Positions 1 through 6,804 of a DNA stretch of 7,621 nucleotides are shown here, one piece after another. The notes beneath the pieces are model-generated. The model searched no databases, had not been told where the DNA came from, and worked only from the letters and a program-made list of their open reading frames with translations. The DNA comes from Acidobacteriota bacterium (GTDB taxonomy: Bacteria; Acidobacteriota; Vicinamibacteria; Vicinamibacterales; UBA823), in the NCBI GenBank assembly GCA_003509065.1, contig DODG01000331.1, positions 966 to 8,586 on the forward strand. The letters are read 5' to 3'. Made by a program: the position numbers and the translations under genes. How positions within the stretch are numbered: the stretch's first letter is position 1; every line of letters starts with the position of its first letter.

Positions 1-119
1 GTAAAATTGCCTCGGCGTAAGATTAAATCACCCGGCAAGCGACCAAGTGGCAAGCCAATCATAATAAGAGCACCAATACCTGTAACAACAAGACCTATCA
101 ATACAAGTATCTTGCCCAC
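1..119 (-). CDS. DUF2905-type small membrane protein, 3' part missing
   Basis: This is a short gene that runs off the left edge; 39 complete codons are visible. It begins at a GTG codon (119 to 117) read as Met-Gly-Lys. Residues 4-23 are a single hydrophobic membrane segment, followed by a Pro-Leu-Gly-Arg-Leu-Pro-Gly-Asp stretch (24-31) and an Arg-Arg-Gly-Asn-Phe motif (35-39). From memory, that arrangement is the signature of the DUF2905 family, small (about 65-75 residue) inner-membrane proteins with two membrane segments and no known function. The second segment would lie outside the window. The start lies 21 nt after the ndk stop, so it is probably cotranscribed with ndk. No strong Shine-Dalgarno sequence precedes the GTG. 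Family assignment rests on the motif only; no functional call is made. Confidence 0.75.
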   Translation of the reverse strand, partial: MGKILVLIGLVVTGIGALIMIGLPLGRLPGDLILRRGNF

Positions 120-140
120 GTTAGTTTAGTTCCGTAAATG

Positions 141-554
141 TCAAGTCAGTTCTATACCAGGGAAAAAATAGCCGATTTCGAACATCGCTGTTTCAAATCC
201 ATCGGAACCATGCGTAGCATTTTGTCCAATCGACTGTCCAAATTCACGGCGAATGGTTCCTGAGGCCGCCTGAGCAGGATCAGTCGCCCCCATTAAATCT
301 CTCCATTTCTTGATTGCCCCACGTGCTTCGAGGACTAGAACGAGCACTGGACCAGACGACATAAAACTTGTCAGATGTTCAAAAAACGGTTGTTCCCTGT
401 GGACCGCATAGAAACCCTCAGCTTCGGCACGTGACAATGTCACCATCTGCATTTTCCGTACCGTGAATCCGGCAGTTTCGATACGCTCCAAAATGCGACC
501 AGCAGTTCTATTGCCGACTGCATCTGGCTTAATAATTGCTAACGTGCGTTCCAT
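141..554 (-). CDS. ndk: Nucleoside diphosphate kinase
   Basis: Ndk is a cytoplasmic enzyme that transfers the gamma-phosphate of one nucleoside triphosphate to another nucleoside diphosphate through a phosphohistidine. The 137 residues match the normal bacterial length. With a shift of three from human NDK numbering, every catalytic position is present: Lys9, Tyr49, Arg85, Thr91, Arg102, Asn112, the phospho-accepting His115 in the Asn-Ala-Thr-His-Gly-Ser-Asp motif, Ser117 and Glu126. The ATG start gives the standard [10 protein letters not shown] opening. It lies 20 nt after the korB stop in an A/T-rich gap with no recognisable Shine-Dalgarno sequence, so translation may rely on coupling to korB. 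Its place downstream of sucCD and korAB fits a role in balancing ATP and GTP pools made by succinyl-CoA synthetase; that link is inference. Confidence 0.97.
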   Translation of the reverse strand: MERTLAIIKPDAVGNRTAGRILERIETAGFTVRKMQMVTLSRAEAEGFYAVHREQPFFEHLTSFMSSGPVLVLVLEARGAIKKWRDLMGATDPAQAASGTIRREFGQSIGQNATHGSDGFETAMFEIGYFFPGIELT

Positions 555-574
555 GATTAGTAGTTGTTATTACT

Positions 575-1621
575 TCAGCGTAAGTTCTTCATCATCTCTT
601 CAAACGCTTTTCGAGGTGGACGAATTCGGTCCGCGGGCAATAAAGCCAAAGGTTCGTCAACTAGATTCAGAAGTTCAATAAAATCATCCTTGTCTGGCTC
701 CACATAGAGGATCCCGGTAGCAAACTCATCTCGCCTGGCGGTCTCATGTAGGATTCTTAACGCCTGCAGGCGATCAGTTGGATCGTAATTTTCATCGAGT
801 TTCTTGAGCAATATCTTTGATCCGTCGTGTAACGGAACTTCTTGTGTGGTGCCAGGCTCGTAATCCACTTCAATATCTTCAAAATAAGGAACGAAGTTGA
901 TTTCTCCCAACGGCTCATCGTGATCGCGAGCGTACGCGTAGCTCTTTGTCGAGCCTTCATGATCGTTGAACGTGACACAGGGAGAAATAACATCAATCAG
1001 TGCTGTTCCACGGTGGCCGAGAGCAGACTTTAATATGGCCAACAGCTGCTTTTTATCTCCAGAAAACGACCGAGCCACAAACGTCGCCCCTAATTCAATA
1101 GCCAGAGCACAGGTATCAATAGGTGGCAGGTCGTTAACCACTCCGGTTTTGAGTTTAGATCCAAGATCAGCTGTCGGTGAAAATTGACCCTTCGTTAATC
1201 CATAACAACCATTATCCTCAATGATGTAAATGAAGGGTAAGTTCCGACGCATCATATGAACGAACTGCCCTACTCCGATAGCACCCGTATCGCCATCACC
1301 ACTAGTCCCTATAGCAACCATCTTCTTGTTTGCCATCACAGCACCAGTACCGACAGAAGGCATCCGCCCATGAACTGCATTAAAGCCGTGTGAACTTCCA
1401 AGAAAATATGCTGGGCTTTTACTGGAGCAACCGATTCCGGATAATTTAATGACACTGCTTGGATCCACGCCCATCTCAAAGAATGCATCAATGATGCGTT
1501 CTGAAATCGCATTGTGACCGCAACCAGCGCACAATGTTGTCTTTCCGCCGCGGTATGTCCGCACCTCAAGACCAATACGATTGATTTTCTTTTTACCAGG
1601 TGATGGTGTTGTTGTACTCAT
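575..1621 (-). CDS. korB: 2-oxoglutarate:ferredoxin oxidoreductase, beta subunit
   Basis: This is the thiamine-diphosphate and iron-sulfur subunit of a 2-oxoacid:ferredoxin oxidoreductase, which with KorA converts 2-oxoglutarate and CoA to succinyl-CoA, CO2 and reduced ferredoxin. In the 348 residues, Cys31 and Cys34 (Cys-Ala-Gly-Cys-Gly-His), Cys65 (Gly-Ile-Gly-Cys-Ser) and Cys215 (Ser-Pro-Cys-Val-Thr-Phe-Asn) are the expected [4Fe-4S] ligands. Gly-Asp-Gly-Asp at 108-111 with Asn137 in an Asp-Asn-Gly-Cys-Tyr-Gly-Leu-Thr-Lys-Gly context is the thiamine-diphosphate/Mg site. The C-terminal 110 residues are the variable tail of KorB proteins. A GAAGGG ribosome site lies 5 nt before the ATG. The gene follows korA after 71 nt. 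The family also includes pyruvate enzymes; 2-oxoglutarate is preferred because the neighbours are icd and sucCD. Confidence 0.93.
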   Translation of the reverse strand: MSTTTPSPGKKKINRIGLEVRTYRGGKTTLCAGCGHNAISERIIDAFFEMGVDPSSVIKLSGIGCSSKSPAYFLGSSHGFNAVHGRMPSVGTGAVMANKKMVAIGTSGDGDTGAIGVGQFVHMMRRNLPFIYIIEDNGCYGLTKGQFSPTADLGSKLKTGVVNDLPPIDTCALAIELGATFVARSFSGDKKQLLAILKSALGHRGTALIDVISPCVTFNDHEGSTKSYAYARDHDEPLGEINFVPYFEDIEVDYEPGTTQEVPLHDGSKILLKKLDENYDPTDRLQALRILHETARRDEFATGILYVEPDKDDFIELLNLVDEPLALLPADRIRPPRKAFEEMMKNLR

Positions 1622-1692
1622 CGTTACCCTTCACAATTAACGCGACCGCGCACTTCGGAAACCTAATCACTAAAACTGCAATCGACCACGAT

Positions 1693-3552
1693 TCAAGACT
1701 CCTCGGTCGGGTCCAAGTCACACCCTTCCTGCGCAAGGACAGATTCGGTAATAGTTTGAGCATCGATCGGTAAACCACTGTAATGCAATACGCTCCTTAG
1801 CTTTACCAATCGAGATGATGACAACTCCATACGCATCAAGCTTAGTAACTGCGCATCCCGGTTCTGCTCAATAACATAAATTCGCTCGTGACGATCAATG
1901 AACTCACCAAGGTCCGCATGAAAGGGATACGCGCGCAGACGGGCATATTCGACAGTAACTCCTGCCATCTTAACCAGTTGATCACAACTTTCGATGGTCG
2001 ACCAATGGGACGACCCGTATGCAATCACACCAATTGGACCATCTGATGCTCGCTCGACCACTAATCCTGGCACTAACTTACGTGCTGTCTCAAATTTTCG
2101 ATTCAACCGTTTCAGGTTGTCCTCATAGTCCGTAGCACTCTCGCTGTATTCTGCTAATTCGTTATGACCTGAACCTCGACAGAAATATGTCGGCATTCCA
2201 TCACCAGGAATCGTTCGGTACGGAATTCCGTCCCCATCTACATCTCTATAACGACCCCATTTGCCAATTTTGCTCAAAACCTCATCATCCAGCAACTTGC
2301 CGCGATCCATCGGCTTCTCAGGATAATCAAACGGTTCGGACATCCAATTATTCATACCTAGATCAAGATCACTCATGACAAACACTGGTGTCTGAAGACG
2401 TTCTGCTATATCAAAGGCCTGTTGCGCCATCACATAGCACTCCTTCACAGACGACGGTAGTAGCAGCACATGCTTGCTGTCTCCATGCGATAACAGAGCC
2501 GTACTTAGAATGTCACCTTGCGAGGTACGCGTCGGCAATCCCGTAGACGGACCCACACGTTGGATATCGAATATAACGGTGGGTACCTCTGCGTAGTATC
2601 CAAGTCCGGCAAACTCGCTCATCAGCGAAATACCAGGTCCGGATGTTGAAGTCATCGATCTCGCACCAGACCAGCCAGCACCAAGAGCCATGCCTATGGC
2701 AGCCACCTCATCCTCAGCCTGAACAACCGCAAATGTCGCCTTACCAGTTTCAGCATCAATGCGATACTTCCGCAGATATTCAATCAAGGTTTCACAGAGC
2801 GAAGACGAAGGCGTGATCGGATACCAAGCTACCACTGTCACCCCGGCCATGAGAGCACCCAACGCCGCCGCAGCATTACCATCAATTAAAATTTTGCCTT
2901 GCGTTGCATCCATTGGTACAAGGCTGAACCTATCTTCCTTAGTTAGATGTTGATCAGCATACTCAAAACCAGCCTGGAGAGCGGCCTGATTAAGAGCCAA
3001 GGCTTTTACTTTCCGTCCTAGTTGTCGATTCAAGGCCAGTTCCAATTGAGCCATATCTACACCAAGAATCTTCGCAAGAACGCCATCGTAAATGACGTTT
3101 CGCACCAACCGACGTAACTTGGCATCTGAACACACCTCAGCTACTAACTTGTCAAATGGAACGGGATAGAAACTCACGTCATCGCGAAGTCCACTAAGCC
3201 CTAACGGTTCGTCGTAGACCACTACGGCGCGAGGTGGCAGCGCCATGACATCGTCTCGAGCCGTCGCTCGGTTCATAGCTACCAAGAAATCTACGTCGCG
3301 TCGACGTCCAACGTAACCGTCCTTACTGACACGAATCGTGTACCAAGTCGGAAGACCTGCAATATTTGATGGAAAGAGATTCTTGCCAGAAACGGGTATG
3401 CCCATCTGAAAGATGGCCCGCATTAACAGGAGGTTTGCCGTTTGACTACCTGACCCGTTTACCGTAGAGATTTGTATATTGAAATCGTTGACGACCTGTT
3501 CGGTGGTCATACGGGCTACGGTCTCCTCGACCGCAGCGTCAGGGAGCGACAT
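1693..3552 (-). CDS. korA: 2-oxoglutarate:ferredoxin oxidoreductase, fused gamma-alpha subunit
   Basis: This is the large subunit partner of KorB. The 619-residue protein is a fusion: residues about 24-210 form the gamma domain (Asn-Gly-Ser-Gly-Ser-Gln motif at 32-37 and Gly-Lys-Asn-Leu-Phe-Pro-Ser-Asn at 56-63). Residues about 220-600 form the alpha domain, with Tyr-Pro-Ile-Thr-Pro-Ser-Ser at 244-250, Glu-Asp-Glu at 280-282, Ser-Gly-Pro-Gly at 304-307 and a Pro-Ser-Thr-Gly-Leu-Pro-Thr-Arg stretch at 335-342. This two-subunit architecture is that of KorAB enzymes such as the mycobacterial one, with no separate ferredoxin-like delta subunit. The start is fixed by an in-frame TGA (3555 to 3553) directly before the ATG and by an AAGGA ribosome site 9 nt upstream. 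A promoter candidate lies about 120 nt upstream, so korA may open its own transcription unit. 2-Oxoglutarate specificity is inferred from context. Confidence 0.93.
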   Translation of the reverse strand: MSLPDAAVEETVARMTTEQVVNDFNIQISTVNGSGSQTANLLLMRAIFQMGIPVSGKNLFPSNIAGLPTWYTIRVSKDGYVGRRRDVDFLVAMNRATARDDVMALPPRAVVVYDEPLGLSGLRDDVSFYPVPFDKLVAEVCSDAKLRRLVRNVIYDGVLAKILGVDMAQLELALNRQLGRKVKALALNQAALQAGFEYADQHLTKEDRFSLVPMDATQGKILIDGNAAAALGALMAGVTVVAWYPITPSSSLCETLIEYLRKYRIDAETGKATFAVVQAEDEVAAIGMALGAGWSGARSMTSTSGPGISLMSEFAGLGYYAEVPTVIFDIQRVGPSTGLPTRTSQGDILSTALLSHGDSKHVLLLPSSVKECYVMAQQAFDIAERLQTPVFVMSDLDLGMNNWMSEPFDYPEKPMDRGKLLDDEVLSKIGKWGRYRDVDGDGIPYRTIPGDGMPTYFCRGSGHNELAEYSESATDYEDNLKRLNRKFETARKLVPGLVVERASDGPIGVIAYGSSHWSTIESCDQLVKMAGVTVEYARLRAYPFHADLGEFIDRHERIYVIEQNRDAQLLSLMRMELSSSRLVKLRSVLHYSGLPIDAQTITESVLAQEGCDLDPTEES

Positions 3553-3673
3553 TCAGATTTGTCCTTCACGAGAGCGGCGACAGCTGCCTTCCCAATTACC
3601 CGCTTGAAGCTAACGACCATCCTCGGACCGGAACACCTCATGCAGGAGCGTGCTGTGCCTTTACTAACTACTC

Positions 3674-3682
3674 AGTATAACA
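3674..3682 (-). promoter_or_regulatory. Candidate extended -10 promoter for korAB-ndk
   Basis: On the minus strand the sucD-korA gap contains TG-T-TATACT, an extended -10 element differing from TATAAT at one base. The hexamer 17 nt further upstream (ACAAAG) does not resemble TTGACA, which is tolerated by extended -10 promoters. A transcript would start near 3667 and carry a leader of about 115 nt before korA. The 197-nt gap (3553-3749) is the largest in the window, which supports a separate transcription start. The call rests on a sigma-70 consensus, and the host's sigma preferences are unknown. Confidence 0.45.
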
Positions 3683-3703
3683 CGGCTTGGGCATCGCTTT
3701 GTG

Positions 3704-3732
3704 AGTTTTGGATAAATGTTTTTGCCAAAACT
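3704..3732. repeat. Perfect 8-bp inverted repeat upstream of the kor promoter
   Basis: AGTTTTGG (3704-3711) and CCAAAACT (3725-3732) are exact inverted copies separated by 13 A/T-rich bases, with arm centres 21 bp apart (two helical turns). Relative to the predicted transcription start near 3667 the arms fall at about -37 to -44 and -58 to -65, where a regulator would bind. It also sits 18 nt after the sucD stop, so a hairpin ending the upstream transcript is possible. However, the stem is A/U-rich, the loop is 13 nt and no U-run follows in the direction of transcription, so an operator is the better reading. Confidence 0.4.
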
Positions 3733-3749
3733 ACCATGGGGTGAAGGTC

Positions 3750-4622
3750 TCAAGCAGCCAGCATCTCAATCACGGCCTCCCCAATGAGACCAGGACTGGT
3801 CACAACCCTGACCCCACATGCACTTAATGCATCCATCTTTTCAACGGCCGTTCCTTTACCTTCAGAAATAATAGCGCCGGCGTGGCCCATTCTCCGACCG
3901 GGCGGAGCCGTTTGACCAGCAATGAAACCAACGACGGGTTTGTCGAAACCGGTCCGGATGTAAGCAGCGGCCTCTTCTTCGGCTGTTCCACCTATCTCTC
4001 CAATGAGGACTACAGCCTCGGTTTCGTCATCAACCTGAAACATTTCAAGTGCATCAATAAAAGATGTGCCGATCAGTGGGTCTCCACCAAGCCCAACACA
4101 GGTTGACTGGCCCAACCCTAAACTAGTTATCTGATGAATAGCTTCATAGGTTAGGGTTCCACTTCTCGAAATAATTCCCACGCTCCCCTTACTGCAAATA
4201 TGACCTGGAATAATACCGACCTTGCTTTGCCCTGGTGAAATCAGTCCAGGACAATTTGGACCAATGAGTCGAGTGACCTGGTCATCAATGACACTCTTCG
4301 CTCGAATCATGTCCAGAATTGGAATCCCTTCGGTAATACAAACAATTAAAGGGACGCCCGCCTCAGCTGCTTCAATAATGGCATCGGCGCCGAATGCCGG
4401 TGGTACAAATACCAGGGAAGTATTCGCTCCCGTTTCATTAACCGCAGCTCTCACAGTGTTAAAAATTGGCCAGCCCTCATGAGTTTTACCACCTTTCCCA
4501 GGAGTGACTCCACCCACAACCGCCGTCCCGTAAGCCGCCGACTGCTTTGCGTGAAACGTTCCCTCCCGTCCAGTTAGACCTTGCACAATTAGACGTGTTG
4601 TCTGATCGATGAGAATTGACAT
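3750..4622 (-). CDS. sucD: Succinyl-CoA synthetase (ADP-forming), alpha subunit
   Basis: SucD is the CoA-binding, phosphohistidine subunit of succinate-CoA ligase, which pairs with SucC in the cytoplasm to convert succinyl-CoA, phosphate and NDP to succinate, CoA and NTP. From the chosen start it has 290 residues, matching the E. coli protein (289). The CoA/Rossmann domain is N-terminal (Val-Gln-Gly-Leu-Thr-Gly-Arg-Glu-Gly at 13-21). Gly-Pro-Asn-Cys-Pro-Gly is at 121-126, and the phosphorylated histidine is His247 in Gly-His-Ala-Gly-Ala-Ile. An in-frame ATG 33 nt upstream at 4655 lies inside sucC and would add 11 atypical residues. The ATG at 4622 is preferred because it gives the family's N-terminus and has GAGG 6 nt upstream. 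It starts 1 nt after the sucC stop, so the two subunits are almost surely translationally coupled. Confidence 0.97.
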   Translation of the reverse strand: MSILIDQTTRLIVQGLTGREGTFHAKQSAAYGTAVVGGVTPGKGGKTHEGWPIFNTVRAAVNETGANTSLVFVPPAFGADAIIEAAEAGVPLIVCITEGIPILDMIRAKSVIDDQVTRLIGPNCPGLISPGQSKVGIIPGHICSKGSVGIISRSGTLTYEAIHQITSLGLGQSTCVGLGGDPLIGTSFIDALEMFQVDDETEAVVLIGEIGGTAEEEAAAYIRTGFDKPVVGFIAGQTAPPGRRMGHAGAIISEGKGTAVEKMDALSACGVRVVTSPGLIGEAVIEMLAA

Positions 4623-4623
4623 G

Positions 4624-5796
4624 CTAGGCCTCAGCCTTCGCTGCGAGTGCAACAACGTAATCGGCAGCCTCGGCCATAGTTGACGCGGTGGAAAAATTCA
4701 ATCCGCTATCCTTCAACAGTTCGCGACCTTGATCAACGTTAGTGCCCTCCATCCGGACGACAATAGGAACACGCACCTCTAATCCACGGACTGCTGCAAT
4801 AACACCTTTAGCTAATACATCACATCGTAAAATTCCACCAAAAATATTAATAAGTACGGCAGTGACATTTTCATCGCTTATCAAAATCTTGAACGCTTCA
4901 TGGATTTGTCCTGCGTTAGCCCCTCCACCAACATCTAGAAAATTGGCCGGTTCACCACCCGCGAATTTAATTATGTCCATTGTGGCCATGGCAAGACCAG
5001 CACCATTCACCATGCAACCTATATTCCCATTAAGTCGAATATAACTAAGTGAATGCTTTGAAGCCTCAATTTCTAACGTTTCTTCTTCACCTAGGTCACG
5101 CAACTCAACAAGATTTGCATGTCTAAAAAGTGCATTATCATCGAGCGTGATCTTCGCGTCTAGCGCAACTACTCGGCCAGAACCAGTTACAATCAGCGGA
5201 TTAATCTCGACTAAGGTCGCGTCATTGGTTGTGTAGGTATCGTACACAGCCCTCATTACCTGAGCCGCAGTGTTGAACTGTGACTCATCAAAACCCAAAG
5301 CTGCGCATAATTGTCTCGCTTGAACATCTGACACACCGGTTTCAAGACGAATGCTTTCCCGCGTAATCAACTCGGGAGAGTCCGCTGCTACCTTCTCGAT
5401 ATCGATCCCACCAGCTGAACTAGCTATCATCACGAGACACTCTTGACTTCGATCCAGTAAAAGGCTGAGGTAAAGCTCCTTCGTAATGTCAAGTCCCTCT
5501 TCTATCAAGACACGAGAGACCGTTCGTCCTCCAGGTCCAGTTTGGTGGGTAACGAGACATGAACCCAGCATCTTGCCTGCGGCACTTTCCACCTCATTCA
5601 TACCCCGAACAACTTGCACTCCACCACCCTTACCACGACCTCCAGCATGAATCTGCGCCTTCACAACGAGCGTTGCAGTTCCCAGTTCTTGAGCAATTTG
5701 CTTAGACTCCCCTGGGGTAAACGCCACTGCTCCCCGAGGCACCGACACTCCTTGACTTGCAAGGAGAGCCTTTGCTTGATATTCGTGAAGTTTCAA
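4624..5796 (-). CDS. sucC: Succinyl-CoA synthetase (ADP-forming), beta subunit
   Basis: SucC is the nucleotide- and succinate-binding subunit of succinate-CoA ligase. The 390 residues match the E. coli length (388). The N-terminal ATP-grasp half holds the [11 protein letters not shown] stretch (46-56) and the metal ligands Asn199 and Asp213, at the same numbers as in E. coli. The C-terminal CoA-ligase half has Gly-Ala-Gly-Leu-Ala-Met (265-270), a glycine-rich Asp-Val-Gly-Gly-Gly-Ala-Asn (288-294) and Asn-Ile-Phe-Gly-Gly-Ile (317-322). The start is a TTG codon: it gives the conserved Met-Lys-Leu-His-Glu-Tyr-Gln opening, AGGA lies 7 nt upstream, and an in-frame TAG 12 nt upstream excludes a longer form. 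It follows mdh by 24 nt and precedes sucD by 1 nt. ATP versus GTP preference is not settled by the sequence; the ADP-forming label follows the usual bacterial case. Confidence 0.97.
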   Translation of the reverse strand: MKLHEYQAKALLASQGVSVPRGAVAFTPGESKQIAQELGTATLVVKAQIHAGGRGKGGGVQVVRGMNEVESAAGKMLGSCLVTHQTGPGGRTVSRVLIEEGLDITKELYLSLLLDRSQECLVMIASSAGGIDIEKVAADSPELITRESIRLETGVSDVQARQLCAALGFDESQFNTAAQVMRAVYDTYTTNDATLVEINPLIVTGSGRVVALDAKITLDDNALFRHANLVELRDLGEEETLEIEASKHSLSYIRLNGNIGCMVNGAGLAMATMDIIKFAGGEPANFLDVGGGANAGQIHEAFKILISDENVTAVLINIFGGILRCDVLAKGVIAAVRGLEVRVPIVVRMEGTNVDQGRELLKDSGLNFSTASTMAEAADYVVALAAKAEA

Positions 5797-5803
5797 ATTT
5801 TTG

Positions 5804-5807
5804 TCCT
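5804..5807 (-). promoter_or_regulatory. Ribosome binding site deciding the sucC TTG start
   Basis: AGGA on the minus strand ends 7 nt before the TTG codon (5796 to 5794). The AG of this site is part of an in-frame TAG stop, so no upstream in-frame start can be used, and no ATG lies near the conserved N-terminus. Confidence 0.7.
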
Positions 5808-5820
5808 AGAATCTCAGTGC

Positions 5821-6747
5821 TCAGATTTTTAGCACATCGACGAGTTCTTTCACAGCAGCCGCGGACTTCGCAAGGGCTGCTTGTTCCGCTGCGTTGAGGG
5901 TAACCTTAACTATCTCCTCGACACCTTGAGAACCAAGCTTGACAGGCACACCAATAAATAAATCGTGAATCCCATATTCGCCCTGCAGAAACACTGCACA
6001 TGGTAAAATTTTCTTTTTATCTTTAAGAATTGCATCAACCATCTCAACGATGGCTGACCCTGGCGCGTAATATGCACTACCTGTGCCTAGCAACTTTACA
6101 ATCTCTGCTCCCCCGCTAGCAGTTCGCTTGACGATGCGATCAATCGTTTTCGAATCAAGGAGTTCTGTTATGGGAACACCCGCTACGGTCGAATAACGAG
6201 GTAACGGAACCATCGTGTCACCATGGCCCCCCAACACGAATACGTGAGTATTCTCTACCGACACATTAAGTTCGCTAGCTATAAACGTCCGCATCCTCGC
6301 TGAATCTAAAACACCAGCCATACCAATGACACGTTCACGAGGAAACTTACTCACGCGATAAACCACCTGACACATAGCGTCAAGCGGATTCGTAACTGGC
6401 ATGATGATACAGTCCGGGGAATGAATAACTACCTGCTCGGTAACCGATTTTATAATGGCATGATTCTTCATCAACAGGTCATCACGACTCATCCCGGGTT
6501 TTCGTGCCAAACCAGCTGTGATCACAACAATGTCAGAGCCAGCTGTATCTGCGTAATCATTCGTGCCTAATACATGAGAGTCAGACCCTTCGAGTGGGCA
6601 CGCTTCAAGCATGTCAAGGGCCTTGCCCTGCGGCACACCTTCCAGTATGTCGAGGAGTACGACATCGGCTAGTTCCTTATCAGCAATTCCTCGAGCGGCC
6701 GTTGCACCAACGTGACCGGATCCGATGACAGTAACTTTGCGATTCAT
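5821..6747 (-). CDS. mdh: Malate dehydrogenase (NAD-dependent, LDH-like)
   Basis: Mdh catalyses the reversible NAD-linked oxidation of malate to oxaloacetate. From the chosen start it has 308 residues, typical of the LDH-like bacterial class. The Rossmann fold opens with Gly-Ser-Gly-His-Val-Gly (9-14), and Asp33 at the end of beta-2 indicates NAD rather than NADP. Arg82 and Arg88 in Ala-Arg-Lys-Pro-Gly-Met-Ser-Arg bind the dicarboxylate; Arg82 at the specificity position is what marks malate rather than lactate dehydrogenase. Asp148 and Arg151 (Leu-Asp-Ser-Ala-Arg) and His175 (Gly-Gly-His-Gly-Asp) complete the catalytic set. Two ATGs compete, at 6756 and 6747. The second is preferred because a GAGGG site lies 9 nt before it, while that site directly abuts the first. 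It lies between icd (57-nt gap) and sucC (24-nt gap). Confidence 0.97.
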   Translation of the reverse strand: MNRKVTVIGSGHVGATAARGIADKELADVVLLDILEGVPQGKALDMLEACPLEGSDSHVLGTNDYADTAGSDIVVITAGLARKPGMSRDDLLMKNHAIIKSVTEQVVIHSPDCIIMPVTNPLDAMCQVVYRVSKFPRERVIGMAGVLDSARMRTFIASELNVSVENTHVFVLGGHGDTMVPLPRYSTVAGVPITELLDSKTIDRIVKRTASGGAEIVKLLGTGSAYYAPGSAIVEMVDAILKDKKKILPCAVFLQGEYGIHDLFIGVPVKLGSQGVEEIVKVTLNAAEQAALAKSAAAVKELVDVLKI

Positions 6748-6756
6748 AACTAACAT

Positions 6757-6761
6757 CCCTC
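6757..6761 (-). promoter_or_regulatory. Ribosome binding site choosing the second mdh ATG
   Basis: GAGGG on the minus strand is directly followed by the ATG at 6756 but lies 9 nt before the ATG at 6747. Only the latter spacing is workable for a bacterial ribosome, so the three extra residues of the longer form are unlikely to be made. Confidence 0.65.
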
Positions 6762-6804
6762 ACGAATTAGTAATTCTTATAGAAATAAGTCCTTCAGAAG
6801 TGTC

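Noticed and set aside
1622..1692. Possible regulatory element in the 71-nt korA-korB gap
   Set aside because: Apart from the korB ribosome site I see no convincing promoter, terminator or long inverted repeat.
3472..3744. Plus-strand open frame of about 90 codons across the sucD-korA gap
   Set aside because: About a third overlaps korA antisense, the product is not recognisable, and the gap is better explained by minus-strand promoter signals.
4623..4655. Longer sucD N-terminus from the ATG at 4655
   Set aside because: The 11 extra residues (rich in Arg and Ser) are the sucC C-terminal region read in another frame, and the family start is at 4622.
4742..5044. Plus-strand open frame of about 100 codons
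   Set aside because: It lies wholly opposite the well-conserved sucC coding sequence, resembles no protein family I recognise, and is best explained as an antisense shadow.
6748..6804. Possible promoter in the icd-mdh gap (a TATAAG-like run)
   Set aside because: No -35-like hexamer at a workable distance and no extended -10 TG; the gap is short and mdh is probably read from the icd transcript.
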